Below are positions 1 to 5,477 of a stretch of DNA of 7,167 nucleotides, piece after piece. The stretch is taken from NCBI GenBank assembly GCA_030598355.1, contig JAUVQD010000066.1:1-7167 (forward strand), given 5' to 3'. Origin of the DNA: Actinomycetes bacterium. Lineage in GTDB: Bacteria; Actinomycetota; Aquicultoria; CAJVYJ01; JAUVQD01. The position numbers were made by a program, and so were the translations under genes. A model generated the notes under the pieces. It was not told where the DNA came from and made no database searches. It saw only the letters and a program-made list of their open reading frames with translations. Numbering within the stretch: the first letter of the stretch is position 1; every line of letters starts with the position of its first letter.

Positions 1-596
1 CCATTGGAATAATTATTTCCCTGGTCACGCTATTTGTTGTCGGCGGGTTGATAGTCAGTCGATTATATCTAAGGGTCCCTCAAGTTCGATCCGCGCTCGA
101 GCGAGAGATGGTTATATACCAAAACCGTTTAGAGAAAGAGCCCGGAGACATTGACGCCAGGGTGGGAATCGCCCAAATCTACTCGCGCATGGGCAAAACG
201 GACGAAGCCGTCACCGAGTTAAGAAGAGCCTTAGATATGAAGCCGAAATATAAGGACGCGCTTTTTCAGCTGGGTCTGGTTTATCTTAATGACGGCAAGA
301 AGAAGCAAGCAGTACAGCAGTTCAAGAAAGCCGCTAGAGCAAAACCCGCCGACGGGCTTGCCTACTTTCAACTTGGCATAATCGCTTTCAAGGACAAAGA
401 TTACAAAGAAGCTGCAAAATATTTGGAAAAAACCGTTAAAATTAATCCCTTTCTTGCTGACGCTCACTATCAACTCGCGGTTTCATACGAGCGCACAAAC
501 AAAAAAAGTTTAGCCGAGCATCACTATCAAGAAGCTTTGCGATTCATTCCAGACTACGCGGAAGCGAAGAAAGGTCTTGCCAGAGTTGAGCGTTAA
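1..596 (+). CDS. membrane-anchored TPR protein, 5' end outside the window
   Basis: Partial gene. The open frame runs without a stop from the left edge (first whole codon at base 3) to TAA at 594-596, giving 197 visible residues. The first in-window start-like codon (TTG at 48) is not the true start, because the 15 codons before it encode part of a membrane helix (IGIIISLVTLFVVGGLIVS). The visible part is therefore one transmembrane segment (residues 1-19), a short basic stretch, and four consecutive 34-residue TPR units at about 49-82, 83-116, 117-150 and 151-184. These carry the usual small/large residue pattern (for example ALFQLGLVYLNDG, AYFQLGIIAF). TPR arrays are protein-binding scaffolds; no catalytic motif is seen. 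It ends 6 bases before the NHL gene and shares its strand, so it is probably in one operon with the NHL and cytochrome genes. A role in handling the exported cytochrome is inferred only from this position. Confidence 0.88.
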   Translation, partial: IGIIISLVTLFVVGGLIVSRLYLRVPQVRSALEREMVIYQNRLEKEPGDIDARVGIAQIYSRMGKTDEAVTELRRALDMKPKYKDALFQLGLVYLNDGKKKQAVQQFKKAARAKPADGLAYFQLGIIAFKDKDYKEAAKYLEKTVKINPFLADAHYQLAVSYERTNKKSLAEHHYQEALRFIPDYAEAKKGLARVER

Positions 597-602
597 GAGG
601 TC

Positions 603-1571
603 ATGACGAGCATAACAGTCGGGACCAGAGGTTTTTTGCGGTTTGTTTTGGCTATCCTAATAGTCGCTGTTTTTGCACTTTCTTATATTTATTACTCAAT
701 TTCTCGGCCTAAGGCTGTAGTTTACAAAGGCAAAGGCATCCAAAACGTTCTTAGTATCTACGGTTATGGAAACAAGCCCGAGGAGCAATTAAAACAACCT
801 CACGATGTCGCTTTTGATCGTAACGGCAATATTTACGTCACCGATACCGGCCACGGAAGGGTACTCGTCTTTAGCGCCACTGGTCGTTTTTTAAGAAAAT
901 TCGGTCGACCTGGTCTTGGCAAGGGCGAATTTGTGGCTCCACTTGGTATCGCAGTTGGGGCTGATGGCCGCGTCTACGTCGCCGATCAAACAGCGGGGAA
1001 AGTTGTGATATTTCGATCAGATGGTCGTGTTGAGCGAGAGCTGCGTGTAATGATGCCGTTGAAACCCGTCGTCTTTGGCAAACGTCTTTATCTGGCAAAT
1101 TACGCGTTTATAAACATTTATGATCTTAGCGGAAAACATCTATTGGATAGGTGGGGCGGCAAAGGAAAAGATGAGGGTCAATTTGACCTGCCTACCGGAT
1201 TTATCGTCAAAGATAAGAACCGGATTTATATCGCCGACTTGAATAACCTGAGAGTGCAAGCGGTAGACGGAAAAGGTCAAGTCAAATGGGTTGTTGGCCA
1301 ACCGTTTTCCGACGAAAAGGATCGTCGATTCGGGCTACCGTCGGGTATTGCCGGTGACGAGAAGGACAGGCTCTTTGTTGTCGATGCTTTTAACCATCAA
1401 ATTGAAGTCCTGGATGCGTCCGGAGCCAGCTTGGCCAAAGTTAGCCAGGAAGGGCAAAGAGAAGGTGAACTTTATTATCCGTCAGGCATTGCTTATGCCG
1501 GTAAAGACATCTTCGCCGTTGCCGATAAATTTAATGATAGGGTTCAGCTTCTTAAGATAACAATTGATTAA
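603..1571 (+). CDS. membrane-anchored NHL-repeat six-bladed beta-propeller protein (module 1)
   Basis: 322 residues. A short basic N-terminus is followed by one hydrophobic segment (about 11-32, FVLAILIVAVFALSYIYY), an uncleaved anchor, then an extracytoplasmic propeller. Repeats fall at about 65-101, 109-148, 153-184 (degenerate), 193-231, 243-281 and 290-320. They show the NHL signature of P-x-G/D-[I/V]-A, then DxxGxIYVxDxxxxRVxVF: QPHDVAFDRNGNIYVTD, APLGIAVGADGRVYVAD, LPSGIAGDEKDRLFVVD. NHL propellers usually bind proteins, ligands or polymers; no active-site motif of the known enzymatic members is evident. The SD-like AAGAGG (595-600) overlaps the upstream stop and lies only 2 bases from ATG 603, which suggests coupling to the TPR gene. 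The ATG still gives the best positive-then-hydrophobic N-terminus. It is a paralogue in architecture of the NHL gene at 2880-3866. Role in cytochrome assembly or anchoring is inferred. Confidence 0.9.
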   Translation: MTSITVGTRGFLRFVLAILIVAVFALSYIYYSISRPKAVVYKGKGIQNVLSIYGYGNKPEEQLKQPHDVAFDRNGNIYVTDTGHGRVLVFSATGRFLRKFGRPGLGKGEFVAPLGIAVGADGRVYVADQTAGKVVIFRSDGRVERELRVMMPLKPVVFGKRLYLANYAFINIYDLSGKHLLDRWGGKGKDEGQFDLPTGFIVKDKNRIYIADLNNLRVQAVDGKGQVKWVVGQPFSDEKDRRFGLPSGIAGDEKDRLFVVDAFNHQIEVLDASGASLAKVSQEGQREGELYYPSGIAYAGKDIFAVADKFNDRVQLLKITID

Positions 1572-1580
1572 AGGGATACC

Positions 1581-2525
1581 ATGACTCCCTTGACAAGACA
1601 GTGGATCAGGGAAGATGATAGTTTAGAAGCAGGTGTGATGAGTATCAAAAATTTATTTTCACTACTCCTCGTAATATGCGTGTTCTGGCTGATAATGGCG
1701 GGACAGGCATATTCCGCCGGTTATAATACAGATAGCGAAAGCACCAGCACTATACCGCACGGGGGATATACGACGACCGGCAACAAATGCAAAAGTTGTC
1801 ACGCCGTGCATTTGTCTGAAGCCAGCTATCGTCTTCTCCGACCCGGAACAACAAATGCCGCGACAGCCTGTGAGTATTGTCACGGACAAACCGGTATCGT
1901 CTCGGCCAAGAGAGTATGGATTGATGCCAACGGACACGGTTTGGACACGGAACAGACAGGAGAAATAGTTGTTCCGGATGATACAACCTACACAGCTTAC
2001 GGAAATGCTGAGTGGGGGTGCGTGAATTGCCATTCGCCGCACGCCAGCGATCTGGTTGTATTGAGCGAGGAGCCCCTGGCAAGCAGTCAGCTCTTAAGAA
2101 AGTTCCCCAACCCCAATAAACCTACCGGCGGAGCTTTTTATGACGCCACCACGGGAACCCTAACGCTGACACAGTGGTGTTCTAATTGTCATGAGGCGAA
2201 TTATGGTCTTCACACTGATCCGAAAACTACCCCTCAGGGGATTAGTTATGGTCACGACAGCTCCCGATCCGGCTATGAGCTCGAAGGCGGATGGGTTAAG
2301 GTCGCCCCGGATGATGGTCTCAACAAGGGGCCGACGTGTCAACAATGTCACACTGCCGATAGCGCGCCCGCCGGCATCAGCAAGGGTTTTCCGCACGCAG
2401 GTGGTACTTCATGGAAGATGCTAAAAGCATCATCTCCAACCGGAACACCGTCACCAATTGAGGCTGGAAAAATGGATAAACTTTGCGCCAGCATACCGTG
2501 CCATGATACAACAGATCTGCCCTAG
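1581..2525 (+). CDS. secreted multiheme c-type cytochrome, six heme sites (module 1)
   Basis: 314 residues from ATG 1581, which has AAGGG 5 bases upstream. An in-frame ATG at 1638 (residue 20) is a serious alternative: it begins a standard signal peptide, MSIKNLFSLLLVICVFWL, with likely cleavage after AYSA (residue 46), whereas the extra 19 residues are acidic and atypical for a signal n-region. Heme sites are CKSCH (70-74), CEYCH (97-101), CVNCH (147-151), CSNCH (200-204), CQQCH (253-257) and a wider CASIPCH (302-308, CX4CH). Extra histidines (CKSCHAVH, CVNCHSPH) are candidate distal ligands, the pattern of doubled-CXXCH cytochromes. Heme attachment occurs outside the cytoplasmic membrane, so this is an exported electron carrier. 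No membrane anchor or sorting motif is seen after the signal. It sits 9 bases after the NHL gene in the same operon; its stop overlaps the convergent small gene by 4 bases. Redox partner unknown. Confidence 0.93.
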   Translation: MTPLTRQWIREDDSLEAGVMSIKNLFSLLLVICVFWLIMAGQAYSAGYNTDSESTSTIPHGGYTTTGNKCKSCHAVHLSEASYRLLRPGTTNAATACEYCHGQTGIVSAKRVWIDANGHGLDTEQTGEIVVPDDTTYTAYGNAEWGCVNCHSPHASDLVVLSEEPLASSQLLRKFPNPNKPTGGAFYDATTGTLTLTQWCSNCHEANYGLHTDPKTTPQGISYGHDSSRSGYELEGGWVKVAPDDGLNKGPTCQQCHTADSAPAGISKGFPHAGGTSWKMLKASSPTGTPSPIEAGKMDKLCASIPCHDTTDLP

Positions 2526-2725
2526 ACCTTCTTTTCTTTATTGACAGGTTTTAAGCTCTCTATCTCGACTTTACCTGGTTTTGCTCGCGTACGATGGAGA
2601 ACAATAGAAATGATGATAATCAGTACTGTGCAAAGAGTAATAGCTGTCAGCACCATCAACTCAAGGCGGGTCGACAGGATCCAAACTTTTGTTATTTGGA
2701 CAAAGGTGTTTATGTCAACCATCAT
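2522..2725 (-). CDS. small single-pass membrane protein of unknown function
   Basis: 67 residues from the first of two adjacent ATG codons (2725); the second (2722) gives 66 residues and a better 7-base spacing to the SD GAGGT (2730-2734 on the minus strand). One transmembrane segment lies at about 22-43 (ELMVLTAITLCTVLIIIISI), followed by a basic C-terminal tail (HRTRAKPGK, then KPVNKEKKV), which predicts a cytoplasmic C-terminus. Support for a real gene is the SD, a near-consensus promoter just upstream (2747-2774), the coherent anchor-plus-basic-tail layout, and a fit that exactly abuts the cytochrome stop with a 4-base convergent overlap. I do not recognise the family. The size and topology recall small accessory subunits such as CcmD-like proteins of cytochrome biogenesis, but there is no diagnostic motif, so that is only a thought. 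It is transcribed divergently from the module 2 NHL gene. Confidence 0.62.
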   Translation of the reverse strand: MMVDINTFVQITKVWILSTRLELMVLTAITLCTVLIIIISIVLHRTRAKPGKVEIESLKPVNKEKKV

Positions 2726-2746
2726 CTAGACCTCGTTTTAATAGTT

Positions 2747-2774
2747 ATTTTAGGAACCTGTAGGATATTGTCAA
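2747..2774 (-). promoter_or_regulatory. sigma70-like promoter of the small membrane protein gene
   Basis: Read on the minus strand: a perfect -35 TTGACA (2774-2769), a 16-base spacer, and -10 TAAAAT (2752-2747, 5 of 6 consensus bases). The predicted transcript start is near 2740, giving a leader of about 15 bases that contains the GAGGT ribosome site. The -35 box lies 37 bases from that of the divergent promoter at 2812-2840, so the two could share a regulator. Confidence 0.65.
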
Positions 2775-2811
2775 CTTGTCTTAATCTAGATATTCGCCCG
2801 GTTTATCAAAA

Positions 2812-2840
2812 TTGAAAGCTGTCCGTCAATTTGGTATACT
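2812..2840 (+). promoter_or_regulatory. sigma70-like promoter of the module 2 NHL-TPR operon
   Basis: The -35 is TTGAAA (2812-2817, 5 of 6), followed by a 17-base spacer and -10 TATACT (2835-2840, 5 of 6). The predicted transcript start is near 2847, about 33 bases before the proposed AUU start at 2880. The spacer end and -10 (AATTTGGTATACT) closely resemble those of the promoter at 5291-5319 (AATTGGTATATT), consistent with shared expression of the two transcripts. Confidence 0.68.
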
Positions 2841-2865
2841 TGGCTGCAAAAATTTGCCAAAAGGC

Positions 2866-2882
2866 AGAGGTGAAACCGGATT
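2866..2882 (+). promoter_or_regulatory. ribosome binding site and proposed AUU start codon
   Basis: A strong SD, AGAGGTG (2866-2872), is followed 7 bases later by ATT at 2880-2882, in frame with the NHL gene. No ATG, GTG or TTG lies in this frame between the stop at 2871-2873 and GTG 2931. A small hairpin (TGCC 2855-2858, loop AAAA, GGCA 2863-2866) sits directly before the SD. AUU initiation is established for infC, so it is possible but rare. Confidence 0.5.
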
Positions 2883-3866
2883 AGCAAAAGGGCCTTTCTC
2901 AGATCCATTCTGGCCATTTTCCTCCTTGGAGTGGTCGCTCTATCAGCATTCTATTATTGGGCTGCCCGGGACTATTATCAACGACATCAGCCAACGTCCG
3001 CATATAGGCAGCCGCGCTTTCTCTACCCAATAATCGGTGCCAAGAATAACAAGCTGGTAAATCCGCTTGGGGTTCATGTCGCTTTTGGCAGTCTCTATAC
3101 AACTAGCGCGGACAAGGTTGTTGTTACCAGCAGAGAGGGCGCCTTCAGCTGGAGCCTCAATTTATCTGGTAACGCTCAGAAAATAGAGGATATATCATCC
3201 CGGTCTGTGGTTCTAGATCGTTTTGGTCGTATTTACGTTAGTGCCGGTCCAAAAAACGACATTTTGGTATATAGGCTCAACGGTGATTTTAGATATATTT
3301 TCCCGCAACTGATCGCACCCGTAAAAACCAGCAACAGCACCACGTCCAAAAAAGTGATCAATCCCGTTGGGCTTAGATATTTCGATGATCAACTTTATGT
3401 TACTGACGTCGGAGACCAGACTTTAAAAATATTTTCTACAACCGGCAAGCTGAAGAAAAAAATCGGTGGCCCGGGCACGACTCCAGGGAAATTTCAATAT
3501 CCGAACTCTATGGTAAAAACCGAAGACGGTACGCTATACGTGACAGATTCAAATAATAGTCGAGTCCAGGTATTCGACAAAAACGGGAAATTCTTAAGCT
3601 TCCTTAAAGCCCCCGAGAAAGATATGTTCTCACTACCAAGAGGTATCGATATCGACAAATTGGGCCGTATTCATGTTGTCGATACTTTAAAGAGTAAAGT
3701 TTATATTTTTAGTAAAGACCACAAATTCCTTTTTACATATGGGTCGAGCCAGAACAACGAGGGTGACCTGGCTTATCCAAACGGAATCTACATCGATCAA
3801 GAAACAGGTCTTATTTTTATCGCGGATCGCCTGAACAACCGGGTTGCTGTTTGGGCGGAAAAATAG
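2880..3866 (+). CDS. membrane-anchored NHL-repeat six-bladed beta-propeller protein (module 2)
   Basis: 328 residues if initiated at ATT 2880; 311 if at GTG 2931, the first conventional start. The earlier start is preferred because it restores a complete basic-then-hydrophobic anchor (MSKRAFLRSILAIFLLGVV, continuing ALSAFYYW) and has an ideal SD. GTG 2931 cuts that helix in half and has only a weak GGA upstream. After the anchor (about 5-27), six NHL-type blades follow at about 58-97, 105-141, 160-196, 203-242, 250-287 and 296-326 (NPVGLRYFDDQLYVTD, LPRGIDIDKLGRIHVVD, YPNGIYIDQETGLIFIAD). The family gives protein-binding propellers, here placed outside the membrane. It has the same architecture as the gene at 603-1571. 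It leads an operon from the promoter at 2812-2840, and its stop overlaps the SD of the TPR gene. A pairing with the cytochrome at 5478 is inferred. Confidence 0.9.
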   Translation: MSKRAFLRSILAIFLLGVVALSAFYYWAARDYYQRHQPTSAYRQPRFLYPIIGAKNNKLVNPLGVHVAFGSLYTTSADKVVVTSREGAFSWSLNLSGNAQKIEDISSRSVVLDRFGRIYVSAGPKNDILVYRLNGDFRYIFPQLIAPVKTSNSTTSKKVINPVGLRYFDDQLYVTDVGDQTLKIFSTTGKLKKKIGGPGTTPGKFQYPNSMVKTEDGTLYVTDSNNSRVQVFDKNGKFLSFLKAPEKDMFSLPRGIDIDKLGRIHVVDTLKSKVYIFSKDHKFLFTYGSSQNNEGDLAYPNGIYIDQETGLIFIADRLNNRVAVWAEK

Positions 3867-3872
3867 GTCAAA

Positions 3873-5213
3873 ATGAATAGAGTTGTTAAAGATGATCTTC
3901 ACCAACCCACACTTCAGGGTCTATCGCCTCGATTTAACTATCTGCACTTACTAGCCGCAGGCGCGTCGATTCTGGCGGTGATTCTTTTGATCGTTCTTTT
4001 CTATCGCGCAAGTATGGCAGTGTATGGGGAGAAACGAGCGATAGAACATAAGAAACAAGGAGAGAGCAACTACGCTCGGGGTTATTTCGAAGACGCTCAA
4101 TTCGAGTTTCGTATATCGAGCCAACTGGGGTCACCGCAAGATAAAACGTACTTTCTGCTTGGAAAAACAGACCTGGCATTGGGAATGCGTGAGGAAGCTG
4201 TGGATAGTTTTCAAATGGCCAGCGAACTCGATCCCTCAAATGCCGAGTATCATTTTACGCTCGGGGCAACCATGGCAGCTTTTGGTGATCGGCAAAAAGC
4301 AATTGGAGAGTTGGAGGCGGCTCTTGACCAATATCCGAACTATATTGCGGCCAGATTGCTTTTAGCGCAGCTTCTTTCAAAAGAAGACAGACTAAAAGAA
4401 GCGGTTGATCATTATGAAATCCTAGCGGGGTTGGGCCTATCTAAGGTTCGGCAGTCCGAGGTTCATGTAGCTATCGCCAAGTTATTGATAAAACAAAAGC
4501 GTCGTCCGCGAGCGCAACATGTACTTCAGACAGCCTGGTATTTGGATCGAGGAAAGAGAGAGGCTTGGAGATTAATAATGGAGATTGGCCGCGGCAAGGG
4601 GCGTGTCGATGAACCTATTAGAACAACTGAAAGCACCAGCACAGTAACTTCGAAGATCACAAGTTTGCGCCCGGATGAGAAGGTTTTCGAAAAATCTCTC
4701 GAGATTAAGGGCGAGTCCTCAGCAAAATTCGGCGCAGTTACTTTAGTTGAGTTGACATATGATGGAGGACATAGTTGGCATAACGCCAAACCTGTTAATG
4801 GGCGCTATGATCATTGGGTGGCCAGCATTGAGCTTCCGGTCTCAGATGGAGAGCGACACGTTTTTCATAGCCGCGCTACAGGAAGCGCCGGTGTTCCGGA
4901 GCGGCCGGGAATAGGAGTCTCGGTTTTAATAGACAATAGTGGTCCGTCGGTCATACTTGAAATTGATCCGTCTAGGCCCTCGCTGAAAGACAACTGGTAT
5001 GCTGTGCCGCCTCAGGTAATTCTTTCGACCCTGGAGAGCGGCGTCCCGATTTTCTACAAATGGAATAGAGGCGATTACCAAGTTTACGGGGCATCTTTTC
5101 AAGCACCGGTCGGCAGAAACAGGCTCTTGTATTTCACTCGAGATAAGCGCGGAAATGAAAGTCCCGTTCGCAGCATGATTGTTAAGGTAAAAGTCGCAAG
5201 CGAAAACGACTAG
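3873..5213 (+). CDS. membrane-anchored TPR protein with two C-terminal beta-sandwich domains
   Basis: 446 residues. ATG 3873 follows AGGT (3865-3868), which overlaps the stop of the NHL gene, so translation is likely coupled. After a short cytoplasmic N-terminus comes one membrane helix (about 24-46, LHLLAAGASILAVILLIVLF). About five TPR units follow at roughly 58-86, 91-120, 125-155, 158-187 and 195-225 (HFTLGATMAAFGDRQKAIGE is typical). A Ser/Thr-rich linker (250-262) leads to two beta domains. Domain A (about 263-355) holds VELTYDGGHSWHNA, resembling the Ig-like fold seen, for example, in the dimerisation domain of sulfite-oxidase-type enzymes. Domain B (about 358-442) holds NWYAVPPQVILST and YFTRDKRGNESP, resembling OmpL47/chitobiase-C-type surface domains. 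No enzymatic motif is seen. It is probably a scaffold facing the cell exterior. The module 1 counterpart (1-596) has TPRs but no beta domains. Confidence 0.88.
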   Translation: MNRVVKDDLHQPTLQGLSPRFNYLHLLAAGASILAVILLIVLFYRASMAVYGEKRAIEHKKQGESNYARGYFEDAQFEFRISSQLGSPQDKTYFLLGKTDLALGMREEAVDSFQMASELDPSNAEYHFTLGATMAAFGDRQKAIGELEAALDQYPNYIAARLLLAQLLSKEDRLKEAVDHYEILAGLGLSKVRQSEVHVAIAKLLIKQKRRPRAQHVLQTAWYLDRGKREAWRLIMEIGRGKGRVDEPIRTTESTSTVTSKITSLRPDEKVFEKSLEIKGESSAKFGAVTLVELTYDGGHSWHNAKPVNGRYDHWVASIELPVSDGERHVFHSRATGSAGVPERPGIGVSVLIDNSGPSVILEIDPSRPSLKDNWYAVPPQVILSTLESGVPIFYKWNRGDYQVYGASFQAPVGRNRLLYFTRDKRGNESPVRSMIVKVKVASEND

Positions 5214-5290
5214 GTTGTCTGTTGCCGTTTTGGTGGTTTAAGAGTGGACCGTTTTGCGGTTGAAATGGCTAATCAGACGGGCGTTTAAGC
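5214..5290. other. intergenic stretch upstream of the large cytochrome promoter
   Basis: Non-coding. It holds the 8-base direct repeat CCGTTTTG at 5225-5232 and 5249-5256, set 24 bases apart, and the 10-base word AAATGGCTAA at 5263-5272, which recurs at 5396-5405. ACCG-TTTTG-CGGT (5248-5260) could form a short hairpin, but no T-run follows, so no terminator is called for the TPR gene. The repeats lie upstream of the -35 box and could be activator sites; this is only a suggestion. Confidence 0.3.
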
Positions 5291-5319
5291 TTGAAAATCA
5301 GGCACATAATTGGTATATT
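5291..5319 (+). promoter_or_regulatory. sigma70-like promoter of the large cytochrome gene
   Basis: The -35 is TTGAAA (5291-5296, 5 of 6), followed by a 17-base spacer and -10 TATATT (5314-5319, 5 of 6). It has the same -35, spacer length and AATT(T)GGTATA.T context as the promoter at 2812-2840. The predicted transcript start is near 5326, which leaves an unusually long leader of about 150 bases before ATG 5478. Confidence 0.68.
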
Positions 5320-5325
5320 ATGAGC

Positions 5326-5477
5326 GTGTGGCAGGCCCTAATTCGCGGTACGAAAAATCTAATAAAAGGCGGGCTTAAAAGTATCGGCATGCTTTAAATG
5401 GCTAACATGCTCAGTCGATATTACCGAAAAATAGCATATAGAGCTTGTATTCAGGCAAAAATAGAAAAACGGCAAAA
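5326..5477 (+). promoter_or_regulatory. long structured 5' leader of the cytochrome mRNA, no clear SD
   Basis: Two stems can be drawn by eye. Stem 1 pairs AGGCCC (5333-5338) with GGGCTT (5371-5376) and encloses a small TTCG/CGAA hairpin (5342-5345 with 5351-5354). Stem 2 pairs AGTATCG (5380-5386) with CGATATT (5416-5422) and GCATG (5387-5391) with CATGC (5406-5410), leaving a 5-base bulge and a 14-base loop that contains AAATGGCTAA. After this the RNA is A-rich up to the start codon, with no convincing SD. I do not see the conserved sequence of the c-di-GMP/cAMP-GMP (GEMM) class or of other riboswitches I know. A regulatory function is inferred from length and folding only. Confidence 0.4.

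Noticed and set aside
48..50. TTG as start of the first TPR protein
   Set aside because: The frame is open to the left edge and the residues before it complete a membrane helix, so the start lies outside the window.
1662..2082. Two minus-strand frames of 110-126 codons inside the cytochrome
   Set aside because: They are opposite a clear heme protein, with odd compositions and no SD support.
2541..2815. Short plus-strand frames overlapping the small minus-strand gene
   Set aside because: No SD, no coherent membrane or soluble pattern, and they run across the predicted promoters.
2812..3033. Plus-strand frame of 73 codons starting at TTG
   Set aside because: Its start is the -35 box itself, and it runs out of frame through the start of the NHL gene.
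5214..5265. Intrinsic terminator after the second TPR gene
   Set aside because: The ACCG/CGGT hairpin is weak and has no T-run after it, so read-through into the cytochrome gene cannot be excluded.
5326..5477. GEMM-type (c-di-GMP or cAMP-GMP) riboswitch before the cytochrome
   Set aside because: It would fit known biology, but the conserved core (GGGACGCAAAGCC-like) and tetraloop receptor pattern are not found; only generic stems are visible.
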